Shown here one piece after another: positions 8,202 through 15,746 of a stretch of 48,442 bases of DNA. Position 1 is the stretch's first letter. Each line of letters opens with the position of its first letter. The stretch is taken from assembly GCA_045600585.1 (NCBI GenBank), contig JAZRYE010000034.1, positions 1-48,442 on the forward strand. The letters are read 5' to 3'. Below the pieces are notes generated by a model. It was not told where the DNA came from. It saw only the letters and a program-made list of their open reading frames with translations, and did no database searches. This DNA is from JAZRYE01 sp045600585 (GTDB lineage Bacteria; Bacillota_I; Bacilli_A; RFN20; CAG-826). Made by a program: the position numbers and the translations under genes.

Positions 8202-8681
8202 ATGCAGAAAAGTAATATTTCCTGGGACGAATATTTTATGGGCATTGCTTCTTTGAGTGCCTTAAGAAGTAAGGATCCTAATACAAAAGTTGGAGCATGC
8301 ATTGTCGATGAAGAAAATAAAGTAGTATCCATTGGATATAATGGCATGCCACGTCAATTAGACGAAGACCGATTATCATGGAATAAAGGTGAAGATTTAG
8401 ATAATAAATATCTTTATGTTTGTCACGCGGAATTCAATGCAATTTTAAATACAAGAAATGGTTCTGTTTTAAAGGGTTGTAAATTATATGTAACATTATT
8501 CCCATGCAATGAATGTGCAAAAGCAATCGTTCAAACTGGAATTAAAGAAGTAATTTTCCAAGACAATAAATATCAAGACACCATTTCTACTAGAGCAAGT
8601 TTAAAAATGCTCACATTAGCAGGAATAACTGTTAAAAGATTTGACGGAAGAGAATTACATACAATTGTGAGGCCATTATAA
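8202..8681 (+). CDS. comEB: dCMP deaminase (ComEB type)
   Basis: 159 residues of the cytidine/deoxycytidylate deaminase fold. The zinc and catalytic residues are H75 and E77 in CHAEFNA, and C102 and C105 in PCNECAK. The N-terminal WDEYFMGIASLSALRSKDP segment is typical of deoxycytidylate deaminases. The enzyme converts dCMP to dUMP, feeding dTMP synthesis. The stop overlaps the folD start by one base (TAATG), so the two are translationally coupled; folD supplies methylene-THF chemistry used by thymidylate synthase. An AAGGAA-like site precedes the ATG. Confidence 0.93.
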   Translation: MQKSNISWDEYFMGIASLSALRSKDPNTKVGACIVDEENKVVSIGYNGMPRQLDEDRLSWNKGEDLDNKYLYVCHAEFNAILNTRNGSVLKGCKLYVTLFPCNECAKAIVQTGIKEVIFQDNKYQDTISTRASLKMLTLAGITVKRFDGRELHTIVRPL

Positions 8682-9475
8682 TGATCATTAAAGAATACGT
8701 AAAATTAAGAAAAGAACAAATCAAAGAACAAGTTGCCGCAATGGAAAATAAACCATGCATTGCAATTGTTCAGCTTAACGAAGACCCAGCTAGCAACGCT
8801 TATGTCAAAGGCAAATTAAAAGACGCTGAAGAATTAGGAGTTAAAGCAGAGCTCATTAAACTCCCAATCGAAACCACTCAAGAAGAGTTAATGAAAGTGA
8901 TAGATAGGTTAAATCACGATGATTCAGTTGATGGATTTATCGTTCAAATGCCTTTGCCAAAACAAATTAACGAAGATGATGTAAAAATGGCACTATCACC
9001 AGCTAAAGATGTTGACGGTTTCCATCCATTAAGCAAATTAGCTCCATGCACACCTAAAGGCGTTATGAATTATTTAAAATTTGAACAAGTACCTTTAGTT
9101 GGCAAAAACGCTGTTGTTATTGGTAGAAGCAATATTGTTGGTAAGCCTATGGCACATCTCTTATTAGAAGCAAGTTGTAATGTCACAGTTCTTCATAGCA
9201 AAACAACATTTGAAGATATGCAAAGATATTTAGCTAATGCAGATATTATTGTTATTGCTATTGGAAGACAACATTTCTTAGATAATAAATATAAATTTAA
9301 AGAAGATGCAGTAATTGTTGATGTTGGTATTTCTAGAGATGAAACTGGTTTACATGGTGACGCTATTCCTAATTTACCTGTTAGATTACAAACACCTGTT
9401 CCTGGTGGAGTCGGATTATTAACAAGATTAGCATTATACGAAAATTTATTAGACATCGTTGCTTTAAGAAAATAA
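8681..9475 (+). CDS. folD: Bifunctional methylene-THF dehydrogenase/methenyl-THF cyclohydrolase FolD
   Basis: 264 residues, slightly short for FolD (about 280). Recognisable motifs are DPASNAYVKGK with the catalytic Lys, DGFIVQMPLP, KDVDGFHP, the Rossmann-fold GRSNIVGKPMAHLL, and PVPGGVG near the C-terminus. Residues after GGVG read LLTRLAL where GPMT is usual, a mild divergence. FolD interconverts 5,10-methylene-THF, methenyl-THF and 10-formyl-THF, needed for purine and dTMP synthesis. Coupled to the dCMP deaminase gene by a one-base overlap. Confidence 0.95.
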   Translation: MIIKEYVKLRKEQIKEQVAAMENKPCIAIVQLNEDPASNAYVKGKLKDAEELGVKAELIKLPIETTQEELMKVIDRLNHDDSVDGFIVQMPLPKQINEDDVKMALSPAKDVDGFHPLSKLAPCTPKGVMNYLKFEQVPLVGKNAVVIGRSNIVGKPMAHLLLEASCNVTVLHSKTTFEDMQRYLANADIIVIAIGRQHFLDNKYKFKEDAVIVDVGISRDETGLHGDAIPNLPVRLQTPVPGGVGLLTRLALYENLLDIVALRK

Positions 9476-9480
9476 GACTT

Positions 9481-9512
9481 AAGATGCTACTAAAAAGTGG
9501 CATCTTTTTTAT
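9481..9512 (+). terminator. Intrinsic terminator after folD
   Basis: The 10-bp stem AAGATGCTAC (9481-9490)/GTGGCATCTT (9497-9506) has loop TAAAAA and a T-run. One G-T pair. Confidence 0.88.
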
Positions 9513-9540
9513 TTTTGTTAAATAACTATTTAATTTATTT

Positions 9541-9569
9541 TTGTTTACGAGTATCATACTTATTAAAAA
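9541..9569 (+). promoter_or_regulatory. Possible guaB promoter with short palindrome
   Basis: TTGTTT (9541-9546), a 17-bp spacer and TAAAAA (9564-9569) lie upstream of a strong AAGGAGG site. The spacer contains AGTAT-C-ATACT (9550-9560), an 11-bp palindrome that could be an operator. The -10 element is weak, so this is tentative. Confidence 0.35.
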
Positions 9570-9588
9570 ATAAGGAGGAAACAAATTA

Positions 9589-11085
9589 ATGGCAAAAATC
9601 TTAAATGATGTTTCTCACACTTTTGATGAATATCTATTGGTTCCTGGATATTCCGATGATCAAGCAATTCCTGGCAATGTTGATCTATCTACGCCTATTA
9701 CAAAATATAAAAAAGGCGAAGAACCTAAAATCAAAATGAATATACCTTTAGTTTCTGCAATCATGCAATCTGTCTCAGGTTCTGATTTAGCAGTTGCTTT
9801 AGCAAGAGAAGGTGGTATCTCATTTATATACGTTAATCAAACTCCTGATCAAGAAGCAGAGATGATTAAAAAAGTTAAGAAGTACAAAGCTGGATTCGTT
9901 GAATCAATGGCAAATGTGTCTCCAACTACCACTATTGGCGAGCTCAATACATTAAGAAGCAGAATTGGTCATAACACTATTCCAGTTACTGATGACGGTA
10001 CTAAAAATGGTGTCTTATTAGGTATCATTGCTTCAAAAGATTATCGTCCTAGTAAAGTTGACACTAATGATCCAGTTAGCAAATATATGACTCCATTTGA
10101 TAAATTAGTTGTCGCTAGAGATGATATCTCTTTAAAAACAGCAAATGATATCATTTGGGATAACAAAATCAACCAATTACCAATCGTTGATAAAAATAAT
10201 AGACTTCAATATCTCGTATTTAGAAAAGACTATGAAAATCATAGAAAATATCCTAATGAATTATTAGATGATTCTAAAAGATTTATTGTCGGTGCTGGTA
10301 TAAATACAAGAGACTACAAAGAAAGAGTTCCTAAGCTTGTTGAAGCAGGCACAGATATTTTATGCGTAGATTCTAGTGAAGGCTATTCAGCATGGCAAAA
10401 AAATACAATTAAATGGATAAAAGAAAATTATCCAGATGTTCCAGTAGGCGCTGGTAACGTTGTTTCTAAGGAAGGCTTTAGATTCTTAGCTGACTTAGGT
10501 GCTGATTTCATTAAAGTAGGTATTGGCGGCGGTTCTATTTGTATTACCAGAGAAACAAAAGGTATTGGTAGAGGACAAGCAAGCGCATTAATTGAAGTTT
10601 GCGAAGAAAGAGATAGATATTTCAAAGAAACAGGTATCTATATTCCGGTTTGTTCTGATGGCGGCATTGTTTATGACCACCACATTACATTAGCATTAGC
10701 TATGGGTGCTGACTTCGTTATGTTAGGTAGATATTTCGCAAGATTTGATGAATCTCCATCTAACAAGATTTTATTGAATGGCATTTATTATAAAGAATAC
10801 TGGGGCGAAGGAAGTGCTAGAGCAAAGAACTGGCAAAGATATGATAATGGCGAATCAAATCACTTAACATTTGTTGAAGGTGTTGATAGTTACGTTCCAT
10901 ATGCTGGTTCATTAAAAGATAACGTTGAATTAAGTATGCATAAAGTAAAATGCACAATGTGCAACTGCGGCGCTTTATCAATCCCAGCATTGCATGAAAA
11001 AGCTGTCTTAACATTAGTCAGTGAAAATTCCATCAAAGAAGGTGGAGCTCACGACGTTCTTGCTAAAGACAAGATGAAATATTAA
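9589..11085 (+). CDS. guaB: IMP dehydrogenase GuaB
   Basis: 498 residues with the TIM-barrel IMPDH fold interrupted by two CBS motifs (about 115-230). The catalytic loop reads GGGSICITRE with C318 as nucleophile; most IMPDHs have GPGSICTT or GIGSGSICIT, so the first residues are a variant form. Other conserved parts are CVDSSEG, VGAGNVV, SDGGI and the flap GSARAKNWQRYD. It oxidises IMP to XMP, the committed step to GMP. The gene stands alone between terminators; guaA, which completes GMP synthesis, lies at 23274 on the same strand. Confidence 0.94.
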   Translation: MAKILNDVSHTFDEYLLVPGYSDDQAIPGNVDLSTPITKYKKGEEPKIKMNIPLVSAIMQSVSGSDLAVALAREGGISFIYVNQTPDQEAEMIKKVKKYKAGFVESMANVSPTTTIGELNTLRSRIGHNTIPVTDDGTKNGVLLGIIASKDYRPSKVDTNDPVSKYMTPFDKLVVARDDISLKTANDIIWDNKINQLPIVDKNNRLQYLVFRKDYENHRKYPNELLDDSKRFIVGAGINTRDYKERVPKLVEAGTDILCVDSSEGYSAWQKNTIKWIKENYPDVPVGAGNVVSKEGFRFLADLGADFIKVGIGGGSICITRETKGIGRGQASALIEVCEERDRYFKETGIYIPVCSDGGIVYDHHITLALAMGADFVMLGRYFARFDESPSNKILLNGIYYKEYWGEGSARAKNWQRYDNGESNHLTFVEGVDSYVPYAGSLKDNVELSMHKVKCTMCNCGALSIPALHEKAVLTLVSENSIKEGGAHDVLAKDKMKY

Positions 11086-11103
11086 TTAAATATTTATTAA
11101 TAA

Positions 11104-11136
11104 ATAAAAGGATGATTCGATTCATCCTTTTATTTT
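11104..11136. terminator. Shared bidirectional terminator between guaB and lacZ
   Basis: AAAAGGATGA (11106-11115) pairs with TCATCCTTTT (11122-11131) around loop TTCGAT. T-tracts on the right and A-tracts on the left serve the two convergent genes. It overlaps the lacZ stop codon. Confidence 0.85.
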
Positions 11137-13985
11137 GCTTTAATATTAAAATTGAAATGAATTTCTTTTTCTAATATACGATATTTATCCATCATTGAAG
11201 GGCCACAAGAATTAGATCCAACTCCACTCATTCGATAGTCAATGTTTAGATAAACTTCTCCACTATCAGTAAGCTCATAGTCATGAGCAGGCAATGCGTA
11301 TTGATTATATATCGATGTGCTGAATGAGAAATTTGAATTCGAAGAGATTTCTAATGAATTTTTGTTATTACTTAATTCCACCATTCTCGTAAAACAGTGG
11401 CTTCCATTTTCTTGTGGCTTCACATAATGATTCCACATATTTTCTACTTGGTCATTATATAAGCTAATAGATGATAAATGATGTTTGTCTTCATATGTTT
11501 CATAAGGACCTGAGCCAAAATATCTAACATTTGTGTAGTCTCTAGAAAGAGTAAGAGTTACACCAAATCTAGTAAATTCTGGAATATGTTTTCCTTTAAT
11601 AGCCTTGATATCAACATTTATTACCCCATCTTCAAAGAAAGAATAAACAAGTTTAACTTCGGCATAAGGTAGAATGGAATAGTAGGTTATAAATCCAGTA
11701 ATTTCAATGGAGTTGTTCTTGACCTCATTTTTAATAGTAAAGAAATTAACATCTTCCCTATCCATAAATAGATCTTTGAATACATATGCTACATTTCTAT
11801 CATTATCAATGAAGTTGCGGCATATATTAAATCTCATATCTTTAATTAAATATTGGATTTTTCCTTTTTTAATACAGGAGATTAAGCCTTTATCATTTAA
11901 AGTAACTATGTATTGGCCAACCTTTATTTTATTGTTGGAAATTGCAATTTCCTTTGCTTCCTTTGGAATAATTAATGGATAGTCTTCAGAAATAATTATC
12001 TGTTTTATATTTTTTGACCCTATTTTGGCATTTTCAAAGACAAAATCTAAAGTTACGAATCCTTTTACATTAAAAGGAATTTCGATGTCTATTTGACGTT
12101 TTTCGCCTGGATTAATTGAATTAATATTAATTTCAATCTCGTTAATTGCTTTTCCGTTTACTTTTGTTAAGCATTTACATGTTAAATTTGAAAGATTTGT
12201 GAAAAAATTCTTATTTTCAAAATATATTTTTCCATTTTCGAAATAAACATAAACCGGTGAATAAGCTTCACTAACTTCCAATAAAGAAGAATGAACAATT
12301 TTTCTATCTAAAGATACAAGTCCGTCTGCACAGAAATTGCTGTCATGGAGATTTTCTTTAAAATCACCGCCATAGAATTGTTTATTTCCTTCAATAATGC
12401 CATGATCACACCATTCCCAAACGCAACCCCCGCAAGTGAAATCATATTGATAAAATTTATCTACATAATGTTGAATATCACCACAGCTATTTCCCATTGC
12501 ATGCGAATATTCGCATAAGAAATAAGGGATGTTCAAATTCATTTTTTCGTAATATTCGCAGAAATCATATCCCGGATACATGCAAGAAAACAAATCTGTA
12601 GCTTTAAGACTTCGAGAATATTCATTAATTAAAGCAAATGCTGATTCAAAATGAATTGGCCGATTATCAACTTTTCTTAAATAATCAGAAGCAAACATAA
12701 AGTTTGAATCTCTTTTATCAAATGTAAATCCACATTCATTACCCATAGACCACATAACTACACACTGTCTATTTTTATCTCTTTGATACATCCTTTCTTG
12801 TCTATGGATAATTTGTTCTTTAAAAAGAACATTAGTTGCAATATCACAATATTCTTCTTTAATCCAATGTCCACTAGACATACATGAACCATGAGATTCA
12901 ACATCAGCTTCTTCAATCACATAAAAACCATAAATATCACAAAGCTTAGTTAATAATGGGTGAGGCGGATAATGACTGGTTCTAATAGTATCAATATTAT
13001 ATTTCTTCATTAAATGAAGATCTTTTTCTAAATCTTCTCTGTTTTCTACATAGCCATTAATTGTCATTGAGTGACGATTAACACCCTTAAATTTAATTGG
13101 CTGATTATTAATTTTGAAAATATTACCTGTAATTTTAATTGTTCTAATTCCAACAAATTCTTCAATATATTCACCATTATATTCAATGACTAATCGATAA
13201 AGATTAGGTTCTTCACTTGACCATAATTTGACATTTGGAATAGTAAATCTAGCTTGTTTGGCGGTACGAGAAATTAATAGATTTTCTCCATCATATAATT
13301 CAATATTGGCTTTTTTATCGATATCAAGTGCAATAAAACCAGTTTCATCTTCAAAATCAGTAGTAATTTTATAATCAAAAATATGGTCTTCAGGTCTATT
13401 TAAAATATATACATCTCTAAATATACCAGACATTCTTAATTTATCTTGATCTTCTAGATAGCTGGCTTGACAGTATTTCAAAACAATCACTTTGATTTTA
13501 TTAACACCTTTATGAAGAAAATCAGTAATATCAAATTCACTTATAGAATGGGATACAGTTGAATAACCAACAAATTTATTATTAATAAGAAGATAAAAGC
13601 AAGAATCAACACCATCAAAGTTAATATAATATCTATCTTTTTTGGTTTCTAAAAAGTATTCCGTCTCATAAATTCCGCAAGGAATATCCTTTAAGATATA
13701 AGGTGGATTATAAGGAAATGGATATCTAATATTTATATATTGATTAAAATCATAGCCAAGAATCTGCCAGCAAGATGGAACTTCAATTTCTTTTTCTGGA
13801 GAAATTTTAATTAGTTTTTCTTCGAATTTAGGAAAATAAGCGAATTTCCATTTAGTGAGCATAGTTGCTTCACTGCTATCCTTCATGTTTAAAGAAAAAT
13901 TTCTATTTTTAAAAGGAATGTAGTAACTTCTAGGTTTTTCAGCATTAACTTGTGTCACGAGTGAATTATGTAAATTAAAATCCAT
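11130..13985 (-). CDS. lacZ: Beta-galactosidase, GH2 family (LacZ type)
   Basis: I place the start at ATG 13985, preceded by GAGGTG at good spacing; a GTG two codons upstream is less likely. The protein has 951 residues. The order is GH2 sugar-binding domain, Ig-like domain, TIM barrel, a further beta domain and the Bgal small-chain domain. The acid/base Glu is E417 in MGNEC and the nucleophile is E492 in FLCEYSHAMGNS; the substrate loop RTSHYPPHP is intact. There is no signal peptide, so it is cytosolic and hydrolyses lactose or other beta-galactosides taken up by a transporter not seen here. The gene has its own promoter and no sugar regulator next to it. Confidence 0.93.
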   Translation of the reverse strand: MDFNLHNSLVTQVNAEKPRSYYIPFKNRNFSLNMKDSSEATMLTKWKFAYFPKFEEKLIKISPEKEIEVPSCWQILGYDFNQYINIRYPFPYNPPYILKDIPCGIYETEYFLETKKDRYYINFDGVDSCFYLLINNKFVGYSTVSHSISEFDITDFLHKGVNKIKVIVLKYCQASYLEDQDKLRMSGIFRDVYILNRPEDHIFDYKITTDFEDETGFIALDIDKKANIELYDGENLLISRTAKQARFTIPNVKLWSSEEPNLYRLVIEYNGEYIEEFVGIRTIKITGNIFKINNQPIKFKGVNRHSMTINGYVENREDLEKDLHLMKKYNIDTIRTSHYPPHPLLTKLCDIYGFYVIEEADVESHGSCMSSGHWIKEEYCDIATNVLFKEQIIHRQERMYQRDKNRQCVVMWSMGNECGFTFDKRDSNFMFASDYLRKVDNRPIHFESAFALINEYSRSLKATDLFSCMYPGYDFCEYYEKMNLNIPYFLCEYSHAMGNSCGDIQHYVDKFYQYDFTCGGCVWEWCDHGIIEGNKQFYGGDFKENLHDSNFCADGLVSLDRKIVHSSLLEVSEAYSPVYVYFENGKIYFENKNFFTNLSNLTCKCLTKVNGKAINEIEININSINPGEKRQIDIEIPFNVKGFVTLDFVFENAKIGSKNIKQIIISEDYPLIIPKEAKEIAISNNKIKVGQYIVTLNDKGLISCIKKGKIQYLIKDMRFNICRNFIDNDRNVAYVFKDLFMDREDVNFFTIKNEVKNNSIEITGFITYYSILPYAEVKLVYSFFEDGVINVDIKAIKGKHIPEFTRFGVTLTLSRDYTNVRYFGSGPYETYEDKHHLSSISLYNDQVENMWNHYVKPQENGSHCFTRMVELSNNKNSLEISSNSNFSFSTSIYNQYALPAHDYELTDSGEVYLNIDYRMSGVGSNSCGPSMMDKYRILEKEIHFNFNIKAK

Positions 13986-14014
13986 AAGCACACCTCATAT
14001 CTTTATCTAATTTA

Positions 14015-14043
14015 AGTTTATTTATAAAAGAAACTTATTTCAA
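14015..14043 (-). promoter_or_regulatory. Probable lacZ promoter
   Basis: On the minus strand TTGAAA (14038-14043), a 17-bp spacer and TAAACT (14015-14020) lie about 30 bp upstream of the lacZ ATG. Confidence 0.45.
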
Positions 14044-14066
14044 TTGTATTTCATCATTAAAAAGCA

Positions 14067-14096
14067 GAAAAAAACACACTCTTTCGAATGTGTTTT
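14067..14096 (-). terminator. Intrinsic terminator of the tRNA-Asp/tRNA-Phe transcript
   Basis: In transcript sense ACACATTC-GAAA-GAGTGTGT (14074-14093), then a T-run (complement of 14067-14074). One G-T pair. Confidence 0.85.
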
Positions 14097-14105
14097 GATT
14101 TCAGA

Positions 14106-14181
14106 TGGTGGCTCAGGCCGGGAGCGCGCCGGCGACACTCAGATTTTCAGTCTGATGCTCTACTGACTGAGCTACCGAGCC
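14106..14181 (-). tRNA. tRNA-Phe (GAA) with a non-canonical T-loop
   Basis: 76 nt, all stems paired: acceptor GGCTCGG/CTGAGCC with one G-T, D-stem GCTC/GAGC, anticodon stem TCAGA/TCTGA closing CTGAAAA (anticodon GAA), and T-stem GCCGG/CCGGC. CCA is encoded. The T-loop reads CGCGCTC instead of TTCGANT, and the D-loop reads AGTCAGTA, with A in place of the conserved G18. G19 and C56 are kept, whereas T54, T55 and A58 are lost. The other two tRNAs in the window have TTCGATT. It is co-transcribed with tRNA-Asp. It may be functional with an altered elbow, a pseudogene, or affected by an assembly error. Confidence 0.85.
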
Positions 14182-14202
14182 ATCTCTTTAAAAAAACGCT
14201 AA

Positions 14203-14278
14203 TGGCGGACCAGACGGGAATCGAACCCGCGATCTTCTCCGTGACAGGGAGACATGTTAACCGCTACACCACTGGTCC
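14203..14278 (-). tRNA. tRNA-Asp (GTC)
   Basis: 76 nt. Acceptor GGACCAG/CTGGTCC with discriminator G and encoded CCA. The anticodon stem TCTCC/GGAGA closes CTGTCAC, anticodon GTC. The T-arm CGGG-TTCGATT-CCCG is canonical. It is first in a two-tRNA unit with tRNA-Phe, 21 bp apart. Confidence 0.96.
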
Positions 14279-14298
14279 ATTTCAGTTAGCGCTTATTT

Positions 14299-14327
14299 AT
14301 TATCATAGAAATAAAATTAAAATGCAA
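14299..14327 (-). promoter_or_regulatory. Promoter of the tRNA-Asp/tRNA-Phe unit
   Basis: On the minus strand TTGCAT (14322-14327), a 17-bp spacer and GATAAT (14299-14304), about 20 bp upstream of the tRNA-Asp 5' end. Confidence 0.65.
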
Positions 14328-14328
14328 T

Positions 14329-14367
14329 AAAAAAATAAAAGACTTTACTAAAATTGTGCAAAGTCTT
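14329..14367 (-). terminator. Intrinsic terminator after pepC
   Basis: AAGACTTT pairs with AAAGTCTT (14360-14367/14339-14346) around a 13-nt loop, followed on the minus strand by TTATTTTTTT. It lies just before the tRNA promoter and separates the two units. Confidence 0.8.
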
Positions 14368-14406
14368 CTAAATTAAAATATAAATATTTTGATTTTTTAA
14401 ACAAAA

Positions 14407-15732
14407 TTAAGCTAAAGAACCCATTGGATCCCAAGGTTTAAGAACAATTGGATTTTCTTCTAATGCCTTCAATTCTTCTTGAGATAAGTATTTTTTATTA
14501 ACAACAGCTTGGAATACAAATTGATCAAACCAGGAACTAGACATAATGTAATAACCTTTAACACCATTATCACTGCCCCAAGAATTTTCAATTTTCCATT
14601 TTGTCGGATTGCCTTTTTTAAGCGCAACTCCAGTAATACACATAGCATGACTCATTTGAGCAGCGCGATAATCTAGAGATTCGCCTTTATCCATTTTATA
14701 ATCCATATCTGTTAAAGACATATAATCAAATCTTGTATCATCCCATGCCCCACTTACTCTATCACGATAAAATGCAACATCACTACCAAACCAAACAATT
14801 TGATCATCTTTAAGTTGAGAAAGAATTACTTGTTTCATTCTTTTCATAGGAAGATTTAAATGGACAATTTCTTTTCCTGCAACGACATTTCCAAGATATT
14901 TAATAGTATACGTTTTATTAAATGGTTTTGATTCAGTTGGAGCGTTAATAATTGAAACGTATTCTAATAAATGTGAACCAATATATTGTTCTTTAAATGA
15001 TAATGGAGTGTAGCCTTTTTCTAAATGGTAATTTCCATTTTTATCAGTGTATTCAAAATCAAAGCTTGTTGGTGGAACACCATAGGTGTTAACTAATAAG
15101 AAATATATTTTCTTTAATACTGCTTTCTTTAATTTTCTAACAGAGTCAATTCCTTTTGCTTTATATAATTTTTGAGCATCAGAAGCAAATTTACGAATAT
15201 TGAAGTTTATCAATGTATTTGTTTCTCTTGTATTAGAAGAAGTGTATGTTTCTGGATATACATTTTTAGGACATAAACCATACTTTTCAATAATGGAAAC
15301 AAACATATCCCATTGACCTCCATCAGAGATGCCGTTTATTAGGATATAAGATAATTCTCTATCATCATAATCTTTGCCTAAAAGTTCAATAATTGTTTCT
15401 AAACAATAATTTGATTTCTCTAATCTATCGTAAAATGCAACATAGCTTTGAGATAATTCAAATGAATCAAGATTATTCTTTTTTGCTATTATTTCACGAC
15501 ATAAATTAGTTGCTGCAAATATCCAACATCTACCTGATGATTTTTGATCCGCTACTGGCAATGTTTTGATATCGATATCAAATTGAAAATCCATATTTGC
15601 TAATTCATCTTGAGAATAAGCAACATCAGACAAAGCAGTTTTACTTAACGCATGTCTAATTACTTTATTTTTAGAATCTTCTTTGTAACTTTCTAAATCT
15701 TTATTTAATTGATCGATTTTAATTGGTTCCAT
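14407..15732 (-). CDS. pepC: Aminopeptidase C (C1B family, bleomycin hydrolase type)
   Basis: 441 residues, the usual size. The papain-type triad is visible: C69 in SSGRCWIF, His in SHAMCI, and Asn in ENSWGSDNG. The conserved C-terminal tail (PWDPMGSLA), which fills the active-site groove and restricts the enzyme to aminopeptidase activity, is present. There is no signal peptide; PepC is a cytosolic hexamer that trims peptides. The gene begins 14 bp after the secreted M6 protease gene, which suggests a two-step route: outside protein cleavage, then inside peptide trimming (inference). Confidence 0.93.
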   Translation of the reverse strand: MEPIKIDQLNKDLESYKEDSKNKVIRHALSKTALSDVAYSQDELANMDFQFDIDIKTLPVADQKSSGRCWIFAATNLCREIIAKKNNLDSFELSQSYVAFYDRLEKSNYCLETIIELLGKDYDDRELSYILINGISDGGQWDMFVSIIEKYGLCPKNVYPETYTSSNTRETNTLINFNIRKFASDAQKLYKAKGIDSVRKLKKAVLKKIYFLLVNTYGVPPTSFDFEYTDKNGNYHLEKGYTPLSFKEQYIGSHLLEYVSIINAPTESKPFNKTYTIKYLGNVVAGKEIVHLNLPMKRMKQVILSQLKDDQIVWFGSDVAFYRDRVSGAWDDTRFDYMSLTDMDYKMDKGESLDYRAAQMSHAMCITGVALKKGNPTKWKIENSWGSDNGVKGYYIMSSSWFDQFVFQAVVNKKYLSQEELKALEENPIVLKPWDPMGSLA

Positions 15733-15746
15733 ATATATTTCGTCCT

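Noticed and set aside
14088..14330. 80-residue open frame across the tRNA genes
   Set aside because: It is read antisense through tRNA-Phe and tRNA-Asp and has no ribosome binding site.
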